A stretch of 64,000 nt of DNA from Saccharopolyspora flava (GCF_900116135.1 NZ_FOZX01000001.1:868001-932000); one strand, 5' to 3'. Shown: positions 45,444 to 54,820, counted from the stretch's first letter. Notes: generated from the letters alone by a model not told the origin. Program-made: numbers and translations.

Positions 45444-46367
45444 TCAGGCCGTGGTCGTGCGGCCACGGTCGAGGTCCGGTTCCAGGTAGATCAGGCGCGC
45501 CGCCGGAACCTTCGCTCGGATCCGCTGCTCTGCACCATCGATCTCGGCGGCGACATCCGCAACCGAGAGCGACGGGGCCAGGCCGATCTTCGCGGCGATC
45601 AGCAGCTCCTCGGGACCCAGGTACTGGGTGCGGATGTGGATGACGCGCTCCACCCGCTCGGACTCGATCTGCCCGATGATGTCGTCGAGCACGTCGCGGC
45701 TCGCGCCCTCACCGATGAGCAGGCTCTTGGTCTCCACGATCAGCACCACCGCGATCACGCCCAGCAGCACGCCGATGCACACGGTGCCGATGCCGTCGAA
45801 GACCGGGTTGCCGGTGAGCACGGTCAGCCCGACGCCGCCGAGCGCGAGCACCAGACCGATCAGCGCGCCGAAGTCCTCCAGCAGCACCACCGGCAGCTCC
45901 GGGGTCTTGGCCTGGCGGATGAACTGCCACCAGGTCAGCTTCCCCTTGAGCGCGCGCGATTCCTTGATCGCGGTCATGAAGCTGTAGGACTCCAGGCAGA
46001 TCGCGATGACCAGGATCAGCACCGCCACCCACGCCGCCTGCAGCGGCTCCGGGTGCTCGATCTTGTGGATGCCCTCGTAGAGCGCGAACACCGAGCCGAG
46101 CGTGAACAGCATCAGCGCGACGACGAACGAGTAGAAGTACCGGTCGCGGCCGTAGCCGAAGGGGTGCTCCTCGTCGGCCTTGCGCTGCGAGGTCTTCTGA
46201 CCGAGCAGCAGCAGCCCCTGGTTGGAGGTGTCGGCCAGCGAGTGCACCGATTCCGCCAGCATCGACGACGAACCGGTGAACAGGAATCCGCCGAACTTGG
46301 CGACCGCGATCCCCGCGTTCGCTCCCAACGCGGCCAAGATGGCCTTGGTCCCGCCCCCTGCTGACAC
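45444..46367 (-). CDS. Cation diffusion facilitator (CDF) family transporter
   Basis: 307 residues with six membrane helices; metal-site residues appear in MLAESVHSLADTSNQ (helix 2) and ALIGLVLALGGV (helix 5). The C-terminal cytoplasmic domain follows. The motif HPFGYGRDRYFYSF is typical of the FieF/ZitB-like group. Probable Zn/Fe/Mn efflux by proton antiport. About 100 bases downstream of manA. Confidence 0.92.
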   Translation of the reverse strand: MSAGGGTKAILAALGANAGIAVAKFGGFLFTGSSSMLAESVHSLADTSNQGLLLLGQKTSQRKADEEHPFGYGRDRYFYSFVVALMLFTLGSVFALYEGIHKIEHPEPLQAAWVAVLILVIAICLESYSFMTAIKESRALKGKLTWWQFIRQAKTPELPVVLLEDFGALIGLVLALGGVGLTVLTGNPVFDGIGTVCIGVLLGVIAVVLIVETKSLLIGEGASRDVLDDIIGQIESERVERVIHIRTQYLGPEELLIAAKIGLAPSLSVADVAAEIDGAEQRIRAKVPAARLIYLEPDLDRGRTTTA

Positions 46368-46467
46368 GATCTCCTCCAGACCTTCCGGCTGCGACGACGG
46401 GAGGAATCTACCGGGTGCTCAGCGGAGAAAAGGGACAACCGGGGAGATCGGCGACTTGAGATCGCTC

Positions 46468-47721
46468 TCAGAACGAGCCGGCGGCCGCCCGGAACACCTG
46501 CGCCTGCCCGTCGGGGTCCAGCTCGGCGGGCCGGACCTCCACGGCCGGGTCGCTGGCGGCCAGCCACACCGAGTGCCCGCGCTGCAGCACCAGTTCCCGC
46601 GGCAGCGACCCGTTCTCGCGGTGGCCGCTGGTCAACCGGACGCTGCCCTTGGTGCACAGCAGGATCTGCGGTCCCGGCGAATCGAGGTGGACGGTCCCGG
46701 ATTCGGCGGGCGTCCAGTCCAGCCTGGACAGCTCGAACTCGTCGGCGGGCGTGCGGTAGGCGGTGAGGTTGGCGTCCAGCGACTCGCCCTTGAGGACCCG
46801 CATGTCGCCGCAGGCGAAGTCCAGCACCTTCAGCAGCTCCGGCACGTCCACGTGCTTCGGCGTCAGCCCGCAGCGCAGGATGTTGTCGGAGTTGGCGAGG
46901 ATCTCGATGCCGGTGCCGTGCAGGTAGGCGTGCAGGTTCCCGGCGGGCAGGAAGATCGCCTCGCCGGGCTGCAGCACCAGCCGGTTGAGCAGCAGGCTCG
47001 CCAGCACGCCCGCGTCGTGCGGGTAGGCCTCGCCGAGCTCCAGGACCGTGCGGCACTCCAGGGCGAACTCGCCGCGCTCCTTGACGTGCGCGACGCAGGC
47101 GTCCAGCAGCTCCGGCAGCACGTCCCGCAGGTAGTGCTCGGGAAGCGTGATCCAGGTCGTGAACAGCGCTCGCAGCCCGTCGGCGTCCGGCTGGGCGGCC
47201 AGCAGCTCGCGGTGGGCGCGCAGGCTCGGCACGTCCAGCGCGTCGAGCAGCCGCACCGTGCGCTGCGCCTCGCGGAACCCGGCCAGCGCGTGGAACTCGG
47301 TGAGCGCGCAGATCAGCTCGGGCTTGGCCGTGGGGTCCGGGTAGTTGCGGTGCGGCGCGTTGCGGGCGATGCCCGAGCTCTCCTCACGGGCGAAGCCCTC
47401 GGCGGCCTGCTCGGCGGAGGGATGGGCCTGCAGGCTCAGCGGCTCGTCGGCGGCGAGGACCTTCATCAGGAACGGCAGCCTGCCGCCCCAGCGGCGCACG
47501 CACTCGTCGCCGAGGTGGTGGGCCGGTGCGGAGTCCAGCAGCGACAGCAGCGACACCTCGTCCCCGCCGGGGCGCAGCACCCGGGACGGGTCACCGGGGT
47601 GGGCGCCCATCCACAGCTCAGCCTCCGGGTGCGGTGTGGGGACGGGCCGACCGAGCAGATCCGCGATTGCGGTGCGCGAACCCCACGCGTAGGGGCGCAC
47701 CGCGTTGCGCAGTAGCTCCAC
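46468..47721 (-). CDS. manA: Mannose-6-phosphate isomerase, class I
   Basis: 417 residues from GTG 47721. Type I PMI: AVRPYAWGSRTAIADLLG, ELWMGAHPGDPS, the zinc site region SLQAHPS and PELICALTEFHALAGFR, and IFLPAGNLHAYLHGTGIEILANSDNILRCGLT-type block around residues 250-285. Interconverts fructose-6-P and mannose-6-P, feeding GDP-mannose for cell envelope glycans with manB and manC in this window. Confidence 0.96.
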   Translation of the reverse strand: MELLRNAVRPYAWGSRTAIADLLGRPVPTPHPEAELWMGAHPGDPSRVLRPGGDEVSLLSLLDSAPAHHLGDECVRRWGGRLPFLMKVLAADEPLSLQAHPSAEQAAEGFAREESSGIARNAPHRNYPDPTAKPELICALTEFHALAGFREAQRTVRLLDALDVPSLRAHRELLAAQPDADGLRALFTTWITLPEHYLRDVLPELLDACVAHVKERGEFALECRTVLELGEAYPHDAGVLASLLLNRLVLQPGEAIFLPAGNLHAYLHGTGIEILANSDNILRCGLTPKHVDVPELLKVLDFACGDMRVLKGESLDANLTAYRTPADEFELSRLDWTPAESGTVHLDSPGPQILLCTKGSVRLTSGHRENGSLPRELVLQRGHSVWLAASDPAVEVRPAELDPDGQAQVFRAAAGSF

Positions 47722-47831
47722 AGTCGTTCTCGCTTCCTCGTTCTCGCGCTTGCTCGTCCGGCCAGCACACCCCGTCCGCGCAGCGCGGGGCATCGGGGGC
47801 CTCCCGGATTTTCGGTGCGGGCCCCTCGGCC

Positions 47832-48911
47832 TCAGCTCATGGCCAGTGCGGGCCAGCCCGGGCCGTTGAGCGTGCCCGCGGCCAGGCCCAAGTAGACGGC
47901 GGCCAGGTCGAAGCGGGCGGCCAGGACCGCGGCGCGCAGCAGCGGGTCGGCGCGCACCGTGTCGCCCGGGGCGACCACGTCGGCACCGGGCAGGTCCCGC
48001 AGGGCGGACCGCTCCCCCACCTCCACCCGCTCGTCGTGCCGGGTGCTGATCAGGAACACCCGCAGCGCCACCCCGGGTTCGTCGTCGGGGTCGGCGAAGA
48101 TGTCGGCCTCGGACCCGACGGCGGCGGCGGCGCGGTGCAGCCCGCGCTGCGCGACGGCCTGCGGGTAGTCGGTGACGTGCGCCGGGACGCCGGCGTGCGC
48201 GCCGAGCGCGAACGAGGCGTGCGCGGCGACGGCGGTGGTGACCGGGCCCAGGCCCCACAGCAGCGGGGTGCGCTCGGCCATCCGCAGCGCCAGCGACTTG
48301 GCGGGGTTGCTCAGCGACTCGTGCCCCGGGTGGGCGCGTTCGGCTTCCTTGTCGAGCTCCTCGGCGAGTTCCTCGACGTCGAAGTCCAGCAGTCCCAGGG
48401 CCCGGAAGGTGCTGATGCCGGCGGCGAAGACGTAGGCGAACGCCAGCGCGGGCGGCACCGGAACCCTCGGGACCAGCAGTTTCGCCCGCCCGGCTCCGGC
48501 GGCGGCCACGGGCCCGTCGGAGGGAGCGGCGAGCACGACGCTCGCGCCCCGGCGGCAGGCGGTGGCCACGGATTCGGCGAGGGTGACGTCACCGACGTCG
48601 TCGGTGTGGGCGAACACGACGTCGAGCGCACCGACCCAGGACGGCAGCTCGTCGGCGGCCACGACCGGGACCGGGCAGCGAGCCCCGGTCAGGGCGAGGA
48701 GCAGCCGCGCCACGTTCGCCGAGACGCCCGGCCTGGTCAGCAGCACGACCGCGCGGGGGCGGTCGTCGGCCAGGTCGTCGAGGCCGACCTCGGCCGCGGT
48801 CTCGGCGGTGGCGCGCACCTGCGCGCCGAAGAGCGCGGCCAGCCTCAGCAGGCCGCCGGAGTCGACGTCGGCCAGCCTGGCCGGGTCGTCGAGGAGGGTG
48901 TCGTCCAGCAC
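47832..48911 (-). CDS. SIS-domain sugar-phosphate isomerase-like protein
   Basis: 359 residues with two SIS-like halves (RAVVLLTRPGVSANVARLL; TPLLWGLGPVTTAVAAHASFALG), related to the bacterial phosphoglucose/phosphomannose isomerase group and to TobH-like proteins. Catalytic activity is uncertain. It sits between Trm112-like and manA genes in the mannose operon, as Rv3256c does in mycobacteria; function probably in the same sugar-phosphate pool. Confidence 0.8.
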   Translation of the reverse strand: MLDDTLLDDPARLADVDSGGLLRLAALFGAQVRATAETAAEVGLDDLADDRPRAVVLLTRPGVSANVARLLLALTGARCPVPVVAADELPSWVGALDVVFAHTDDVGDVTLAESVATACRRGASVVLAAPSDGPVAAAGAGRAKLLVPRVPVPPALAFAYVFAAGISTFRALGLLDFDVEELAEELDKEAERAHPGHESLSNPAKSLALRMAERTPLLWGLGPVTTAVAAHASFALGAHAGVPAHVTDYPQAVAQRGLHRAAAAVGSEADIFADPDDEPGVALRVFLISTRHDERVEVGERSALRDLPGADVVAPGDTVRADPLLRAAVLAARFDLAAVYLGLAAGTLNGPGWPALAMS

Positions 48912-48918
48912 CGGCGCC

Positions 48919-49131
48919 TCACCCCTCCTCGACGCCGCCGGGAGATCCCCCGACGGCCTCGTCCAGCAGCAGCACGGGGATGCCGTCGCGCACCGGGTAC
49001 CCGCGGCCGCAGGAGGTGCAGGTCAGGTAGTCGGCCTGCGCGTCGTCGGCGAGGCCGGGCCGCAGCGACCCGTGCTGCTCGCACGGGCATGCCAGGATTT
49101 CCAGCAACTGCGCTTCCAGGTCAACGGCCAC
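48919..49131 (-). CDS. Trm112-family small protein
   Basis: 70 residues: LLEILACPCEQHGSL then LTCTSCGRGYPVRDGIPVLLLDEA, the Trm112/YcaR zinc-ribbon-like pattern with Cys pairs. GTG 49131 with GGGGAGGAAGAC upstream. Trm112 proteins activate methyltransferases; here the partner is unknown. Placed between manB and the SIS gene with 7 bases to the latter. Confidence 0.88.
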   Translation of the reverse strand: MAVDLEAQLLEILACPCEQHGSLRPGLADDAQADYLTCTSCGRGYPVRDGIPVLLLDEAVGGSPGGVEEG

Positions 49132-49186
49132 GTCTTCCTCCCCAACTCGCGCGCTCGGCGAGTGTCCCTCGTCTCGGTCAGGCGGT

Positions 49187-50536
49187 TCATCCGCGGATGA
49201 CCGCGAGCACCTCGTCGCGCAGCGCGGTCACGGCCTCAGTGTCCCTCGCCTCGACGTTGAGCCGGAGCAGCGGTTCGGTGTTGGACGGGCGCAGGTTGAA
49301 CCACGATCCGTCCGACAGCTCCACGGTAAGCCCGTCGAGCTCGTCGACAGAAGCACCGTTCCGGTCACCGAAGGCGTCGGCGACGGCCCGCATCCGGCCC
49401 TGCTGGTCGTCGACGGTGGAGTTGATCTCGCCGCTGGCGGCGTAGCGGGAGTAGTCGGCCATGAGCTCCGACAGCGGCTTGTCCTGCTCGCCGAGGGCGG
49501 CCAGCACGTGCAGCGCGGCCAGCATCCCGGAGTCGGCGCGCCAGAAGTCGCGGAAGTAGTAGTGCGCGGAGTGCTCGCCGCCGAAGATCGCGCCGGTCTC
49601 GGCCATCGTCTGCTTGATGAAGGAGTGGCCGACGCGGGTGCGCACGGGCTTGCCGCCGAGCTCGGTGACGATCTCGGGCACGGCCTTGGAGGTGATCAGG
49701 TTGTGGATGATCGTGCCGCCGGGCTCCTTGGCCAGCTCGCGGGAGGCGACCAGCGCGGTGATGGCGCTCGGGGTGACCGGTTCGGCGCGCTCGTCGACGA
49801 CGAAGCAGCGGTCGGCGTCACCGTCGAAGGCCAGGCCCGCGTCGGCGCCGACCTCGCGGACCTTGGCCTGCAGGTCGACGATGTTGGCCGGGTCCAGCGG
49901 GTTGGCCTCGTGGTTCGGGAACGAACCGTCCAGCTCGAAGTACATCGGCACGAGTTCGACCGGCAGGTCGGCGAACACGGTGGGCACGGTGTGCCCGCCC
50001 ATGCCGTTGCCCGCGTCGACGACGATCTTCAGCGGGCGGATGTCGCGCAGCCGCACCAGGTCGAGCAGGTAGGCCGAGTACTCGGCGACCATGTCGCGCT
50101 CGCTGGTCGCGCCCTTGGCTCCCAGGAACTCCGGCACGCCGTGGGCCACCAGCTCCTGGATCTCCGACAGGCCGCTGTCCTGGCCGACCGGGGCGGCGCC
50201 CGCGCGGCAGAGCTTGATGCCGTTGTACTTCGCGGGGTTGTGGCTGGCGGTGAACATCGCACCCGGCAGTTCCAGCTTGCCGGAGGCGAAGTAGAGCATG
50301 TCGGTGCTGGCCAGCCCGATGTTGATCACGTCGACGCCCTGCCCGGTGACACCGTCGGCGAACGCCTGCGCCAGCCCCGGCGAGGAGTCGCGCATGTCGT
50401 GACCGATCACCACGGCCGGTCCACCGACCAGTCTGGTGAACGCCGCTCCGATCTCCCGCACCACGTCGGCGTCCAAGCCGTCGCCGACCACTCCGCGGAT
50501 GTCGTAAGCCTTGACGATCCCCGACAGGTCCCGCAC
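49187..50536 (-). CDS. manB: Phosphomannomutase/phosphoglucomutase
   Basis: 449 residues. Phosphoserine loop MFTASHNPAKYNGIKLC near residue 100, metal loop FDGDADRCFVVDE, sugar loop FGGEHSAHYYFRDF and phosphate loop RPSNTEPLLRLNVEAR are all present. Converts mannose-6-P to mannose-1-P (and possibly glucose). First gene of the leftward manB-Trm112-SIS-manA group. Confidence 0.96.
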   Translation of the reverse strand: MRDLSGIVKAYDIRGVVGDGLDADVVREIGAAFTRLVGGPAVVIGHDMRDSSPGLAQAFADGVTGQGVDVINIGLASTDMLYFASGKLELPGAMFTASHNPAKYNGIKLCRAGAAPVGQDSGLSEIQELVAHGVPEFLGAKGATSERDMVAEYSAYLLDLVRLRDIRPLKIVVDAGNGMGGHTVPTVFADLPVELVPMYFELDGSFPNHEANPLDPANIVDLQAKVREVGADAGLAFDGDADRCFVVDERAEPVTPSAITALVASRELAKEPGGTIIHNLITSKAVPEIVTELGGKPVRTRVGHSFIKQTMAETGAIFGGEHSAHYYFRDFWRADSGMLAALHVLAALGEQDKPLSELMADYSRYAASGEINSTVDDQQGRMRAVADAFGDRNGASVDELDGLTVELSDGSWFNLRPSNTEPLLRLNVEARDTEAVTALRDEVLAVIRG

Positions 50537-50639
50537 GCTGCATCCTCCCCGTTCCCGACCAACGTGGTTGGCAGCCTACCGGCGATCGGCGGGTCGGTGG
50601 CAGCATCCGGTTTGACCAGAGCTGTTCGTCACGATCTGT

Positions 50640-51008
50640 TCACTCGTCCACCGGATCGGGCAAGGCCCGCAGATGCCCGCGACGCCCCGGTCCCGGGGCG
50701 CTGACCTGCGGCTCCACCGGCCGGTCCGGTCTGCCCGCTTCGCGCACCGCCTCGGCGAGCGCGGTCAGGTCGTCGTCCGACGGGGTCGGCGGCGCGAACT
50801 CGCCCTCGTGCCGGACGACCTCCCAGCCGTTGGGGACGGTCAGCCGCAGCGCGTGCGCCTCGCACAGGTCGTAGCTGTGCGGTTCGGCATAGGTGGCGAG
50901 CGGGCCCACGACCGCGGTCGAGTCCGCATAGGCATAAGTGAGCGTGGCGACGGCCGGGTTGACACACCCGGTCCGCGAGCACCGCCTCACGCTCCGCACG
51001 ACACGCAC
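50640..51008 (-). CDS. DUF3499 family protein
   Basis: 122 residues from GTG 51008, with AGGAGG seven bases upstream. Conserved N-terminus RSVRRCSRTGCVNPAVATLTY and SYDLCEAHALRLTVPNGWEV resemble a zinc-binding treble clef (C-x4-C, then C-x2-H). Actinobacteria-specific, no known function; regularly located next to manB. The C-terminal 45 residues are disordered. Confidence 0.9.
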   Translation of the reverse strand: MRVVRSVRRCSRTGCVNPAVATLTYAYADSTAVVGPLATYAEPHSYDLCEAHALRLTVPNGWEVVRHEGEFAPPTPSDDDLTALAEAVREAGRPDRPVEPQVSAPGPGRRGHLRALPDPVDE

Positions 51009-51204
51009 GATAGCGCCTCCTGTCCACCTCGCGGCGCAGGCACGCGGAATCTCTTTCACGAGCCACGCCGAACACCAGTTTCCACCCTGCCTCCCGCCGA
51101 CTCGATCGGGTGTCCGCTTCCGGCGAACAGGTGCACTCGATCACCACCTGAAATCCCCGTGGCGGCTGTCCCGGCCGGGCCCGCCGAGGGCGTACCCTCA
51201 GCGC

Positions 51205-51678
51205 GTGGTGACCGCACGTGGATCTCGGCGTCGAACCCGCTACCGGCGGGATCGGCGCGGTCGTGGCCTGCGCGGACCGCTGTACCCGTCGTCGGTCCCG
51301 GTCTCGCGCAGCCGTTCGCAACGCTTCGACGCGCTGGTGCTGGAGGCGCTGGAACCGATCGAGCAGCGCTGGCACGCCGAACTGACCCAGCTCGACGTCG
51401 CCGTCGACGAGGTCCCGGAGATCAACGACACCGCTCCGGAGAAGGTGGCCTGGGACGACGACGTCGTGGTCGACGCCAACGTCCCGCTGGCCCGGCTCGT
51501 CCCGGCCGGCGTGGACCGGCGCGGCCTGCCCACCCGCGCGCGCATCGTGCTCTACCGCAGGCCCCTCGAGGCCCGCGCCCGCGACGGCACGGACATGGCC
51601 GACCTGCTGCACGACGTGCTGGTCGAGCAGGTGGCCACCTACCTAGGCCTAGACCCGGACGTCATCGAGGGGCAATAG
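51205..51678 (+). CDS. Zincin-like 'metallopeptidase family' protein with degenerate active site
   Basis: 157 residues from GTG 51205 (or 51208). The body (FDALVLEALEPIEQRWHAEL, VPEINDTAPE, VLYRRPLEARARDGTD) fits the small zincin family found beside DUF3499 in actinobacteria (Rv3259-like). The expected HExxH is replaced by HDVLVEQVATYLGL, so zinc proteolysis is unlikely. Divergent from DUF3499. Confidence 0.78.
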   Translation: MVTARGSRRRTRYRRDRRGRGLRGPLYPSSVPVSRSRSQRFDALVLEALEPIEQRWHAELTQLDVAVDEVPEINDTAPEKVAWDDDVVVDANVPLARLVPAGVDRRGLPTRARIVLYRRPLEARARDGTDMADLLHDVLVEQVATYLGLDPDVIEGQ

Positions 51679-51703
51679 CTCTGTTCCGTGGTCTTTTTGC
51701 TGG

Positions 51704-51873
51704 GCGGTGCCAGTAGCGGAACCTGAGCGCCTTCGTGGTCTCCGTGCGCCGCTCCTTATGTATGCCAATACGCGGCGTCACGGCGTACTCGCCACGAAGG
51801 CGCTCAGAACCCGCGGCGGTGCCAGTTGCTTGCTTGGGGTACTGAGAAAGCGACTGCGTCGCTTGCCTGACGG
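51704..51873. ncRNA. Structured intergenic element, copy 2
   Basis: Helix 1 is a perfect 16-base stem: CTGAGCGCCTTCGTGG (51723-51738) with 51792-51807. Helix 2 (51742-51751 with 51773-51783, one bulged T) encloses the conserved loop containing ATGTATGCCAATAC. Helix 3 is GCGAC-TGC-GTCGC at 51850-51862, the same 43 bases beyond helix 1 as in copy 1. It lies between convergent genes ending at 51678 and 51886. Eight base pairs differ from copy 1 by changes on both sides of the pair. Confidence 0.7.
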
Positions 51874-51885
51874 TGGTGTTTTTGC

Positions 51886-53904
51886 TTATCGGTTGGTTGC
51901 TGTCTTGGTCTTGCGTCGGCGGCCTGGGATTGCGGCGATGATCGTGAACAGGACCACCGCGGCCTGCACCACCAGGAGGGTGGTGCGGGGGAGTTCGGTG
52001 TAGCCGACCTGGACCTCGGCGGCCTGCTCGGGCAGCGGTACCGCGACCTGGTGGCCCCACGCCGTGGCCAGCGGCAGCCGCTTCCCGTCGACCGTGGCGT
52101 ACCAGCCCGGCTCGTTCTCCGCGGCGAGCACCAGGGCGCGCCCGTGGCCGCCCTCGGAGATCCGCACGGTGAACGAGGGAAGCCGGGCGTCGACCGGCAG
52201 CGGCCGGGCTTCCGGCGCCGGGCCGGGCTCGGTCTGGGCCCGGCGGGCGAGGTCCGGGCCGACGAGCTTGACCGGGGTCGCCGGGACCAGCAGCCGCAGC
52301 TCGCGGTTCGTCCCGGTGACCCGGCCGTCGTCGACGACCATGTCGTAGGCGAGCTCCGGCAGCCGCGAACCGGCCGGGACGACCACGTGGTCGGCTCCCC
52401 TGGCCGCGACCTCCGCCAGCGCCCCGCGCACCCGCGCGCTGTCGTCGCTGAGCAGGTCCTGCTCGACCTGGCGCAGCCAGTCGGCGGCGGCGCCCGCCGG
52501 AGCAAGGTCGTCGTCGCCGAAGCCCGGTCCTGCCCCGGTGACCAGTCGGGCGGGCTGCGGCCCGGGGTCCAGCACCAGCCGGGTCCCGGTCTCGGACGCG
52601 GCCTGGTAAATCCGCAGCGGGCCGGACGCCGTGCCGATCGCCGAACCCGCGCCCAGCACCAGCAGTCCGGCGGCCAGCACCGGGGCGGTGACCTTCCAGC
52701 TCAGCGCCGGAACCCTGGCGACCAGCACGATCCAGGCGCAGCCCGCGGCGACCAGCACCAGCGGCCCTCCGGTCCAGCCGGGACTCGCGACACCGCCGAC
52801 GAGCGGTTCGGCGGACGCGGTGCCGACGACCACGGCCACCAGCCAGCCGAGCAGCGCGACGCCGACACCGGCGAGCATCCGGACCTCGAAGCAGACCGCC
52901 AGGGCCAGGATCGCGGCCAGCACCAGCAGCGCGCCGAGGATCCCGGCGAACGAGGCGTCCGGGCTGAGCACGGCCATCAGCACCGACGCGGGCTGCTCGA
53001 CGACGCGCGCGCCGAGGCCGTGCAGCAGGATCTCCGGGTGCCCGAGCAGCACCGCGGGCCACGGCAGCAGGCAGGCGATCGACAGCAGGACGAGCGCGAC
53101 GAGCCCGGCCGCCCGGCGACGCCCGCGCAGGCCGTTGCCGGGGACGAGGACGTGCGCGAGCAACGCGAGCACGATCAGCGACAGGTGCACCAGCGGCGCG
53201 AAGGCGCCGAGGACAGCGAGGCCGAGCGCGGTGAGGCAGGCGGTGCCGAGCCACTGCCCGTCGGAGCGGCGGATCACCGCGGCGATCCCGGCCAGCAGCG
53301 GCGGCACGAGCACGTGCGCGACGACGACGTCGAGACGTCCCTGACCCGCCGAGATCGCGGCGGCCGGCAGCAGCGCGTAGCCGCCCGAGACCAGGGCGCG
53401 GCGCAGCGGTGTCGCCAGGCGCCGGGTCGCGAGGTAGGCGCTGAGCCCGGCGAGTGGGACGCCGAACAGCAGCAGCGCCGACACCACCACCGACGGTCCA
53501 CCTAGGACGGATCCGAGCAGCGCCAGCACGGCCAGCGAAGGCGAGGCGGGCGCCCCGGTTCCGCCGCCGACGGCGTGCCAGGCGTCGAGGTAGTCGCCCC
53601 AGGTGGTGCCCAGGTCCGCGGTCGGCAGCAGCCGTCCGCCGACGAGCGCGCCGCCGAGGCGGCCGGTGACGAGCGCGGTGACGAGTGCGAAAACGGCCAG
53701 CACGGCGACCATCGCGGTCCCCGGTGAGCGCAGAGCGGCGACGATCCGGGAACCCGGCGAGGTCTCGCCCGGTTCCGGCGCCGGTGGCTCCTCTTCGGCC
53801 TCACGTGGTGCCGGTGTCGGCTGTCCGGTCGGCCCGCTTCGCTGAAAGGCGAGGCGGCGCAACGACTTCAAGCCCTGCAACCGCGGCTTCGACGGCTCGT
53901 CCAC
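51886..53904 (-). CDS. Large polytopic membrane protein (GT-associated type, no glycosyltransferase domain)
   Basis: 672 residues from GTG 53904. A disordered Pro/Glu-rich N-terminus (~60 residues) is followed by roughly 12-14 hydrophobic helices, then a soluble C-terminal part (about 430-640) and a last helix with a basic tail. It resembles the membrane half of the very large GT2-plus-membrane proteins often encoded beside whiB2 in actinobacteria; no GT-A motif (DxD) is seen here. Likely co-transcribed downstream of whiB2. Role in envelope polysaccharide handling is a guess. Confidence 0.65.
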   Translation of the reverse strand: MDEPSKPRLQGLKSLRRLAFQRSGPTGQPTPAPREAEEEPPAPEPGETSPGSRIVAALRSPGTAMVAVLAVFALVTALVTGRLGGALVGGRLLPTADLGTTWGDYLDAWHAVGGGTGAPASPSLAVLALLGSVLGGPSVVVSALLLFGVPLAGLSAYLATRRLATPLRRALVSGGYALLPAAAISAGQGRLDVVVAHVLVPPLLAGIAAVIRRSDGQWLGTACLTALGLAVLGAFAPLVHLSLIVLALLAHVLVPGNGLRGRRRAAGLVALVLLSIACLLPWPAVLLGHPEILLHGLGARVVEQPASVLMAVLSPDASFAGILGALLVLAAILALAVCFEVRMLAGVGVALLGWLVAVVVGTASAEPLVGGVASPGWTGGPLVLVAAGCAWIVLVARVPALSWKVTAPVLAAGLLVLGAGSAIGTASGPLRIYQAASETGTRLVLDPGPQPARLVTGAGPGFGDDDLAPAGAAADWLRQVEQDLLSDDSARVRGALAEVAARGADHVVVPAGSRLPELAYDMVVDDGRVTGTNRELRLLVPATPVKLVGPDLARRAQTEPGPAPEARPLPVDARLPSFTVRISEGGHGRALVLAAENEPGWYATVDGKRLPLATAWGHQVAVPLPEQAAEVQVGYTELPRTTLLVVQAAVVLFTIIAAIPGRRRKTKTATNR

Positions 53905-53990
53905 CCGCGCTGGTCCTCCCGCTCGTCCGAACCACTACGGCCCGAACGGTAGTGCACGCGGAGCACCCGGCGGCGAGGACGCGGAGCGCC

Positions 53991-54320
53991 TCAGACCGCG
54001 CGGCGCTTGAGCTTGCGGCGCTCGCGTTCCGAGAGCCCGCCCCAGATGCCGAAGCGCTCGTCGTGCTGCAGCGCGTATTCCAGGCATTCCGAACGGACTT
54101 CGCACCCGGAGCAGATGCGCTTGGCCTCCCGCGTGGATCCGCCCTTCTCCGGGAAGAAGGCTTCTGGATCGGTTTGCGCGCACAGCGCGCGCTCCTGCCA
54201 CTCCTGCTCTTCTTCCATCTCGAAGAGTTCGGCGAGCGCGTCGAACTCCGCGACCGTGGCGGTGGCGGTGGCCGTGGCCTCTCCGCGCTCCGCGAGACGG
54301 CTATCTCCTGATTCCCACAT
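53991..54320 (-). CDS. whiB2: WhiB2/WhmD-type regulator
   Basis: 109 residues. An acidic N-terminal extension precedes ERALCAQTDPEAFFPEKGGSTREAKRICSGCEVRSECLEYAL with the four cluster Cys, then FGIWGGLSERERRKLKRR. The PEKGGSTREAK insertion and GLSERERRKLK end are typical of WhmD/WhiB2, which governs septation. ATG 54320. Position beside fbiA/B and the mannose genes matches mycobacteria. Confidence 0.95.
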   Translation of the reverse strand: MWESGDSRLAERGEATATATATVAEFDALAELFEMEEEQEWQERALCAQTDPEAFFPEKGGSTREAKRICSGCEVRSECLEYALQHDERFGIWGGLSERERRKLKRRAV

Positions 54321-54820
54321 GACTCCCCCGATTTCTCCCCGTTATCCCACCGGTCCTCCCCAGGACCGGAACAGGACGCACTCCTGCTCGCAGGTTTTCC
54401 GGTCCCGCAGGCGGGACCGGAGGCATCGACGGCGGTGCCGTCGCCGATCGCTCACCCCGTCGCCCTCTCACTGCCGACGAAGTGCCGATCGACCTGGTGT
54501 CCGGCCGGGTTCTCCCGCACCCGGCCGACCGCCGCCGCGACCACCTGCCGCAGCGAGGCGTTCGGTTTCAGCAGCGAATGACACTGCTGTGATTACACCC
54601 GTGTAGCTCCTTGCGGTCAAGCCGGGACCTTCCGTAGGGGGATATCCGGATCTTCGGAATCCCAGGTCCGGCCGCGCCAATCCGTCCAGCGCGTTCAGCA
54701 CAGGTCGTGTGCTCCTTCTGGCGCATCGCGCTGCGCCAAGATCATTAATATCACCGGTCGACGATCAGCGCGCGCTGAATCCGATCAACACGCCAGCGGC
54801 GAGTCGGGGAGACTTGGGTC
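54321..54820. other. 500-base divergent upstream region of whiB2
   Basis: No gene recognised. Contains a perfect 10-base hairpin (CCGGTCCCGC-AG-GCGGGACCGG, 54399-54420) and an AT-richer segment near 54735-54770. The hairpin could lie in the whiB2 5' leader. Confidence 0.5.

Noticed and set aside
54629..54642. Further dispersed-motif copy (GGGACCTTCCGTAG)
   Set aside because: Core is broken and flanks do not match; not counted.
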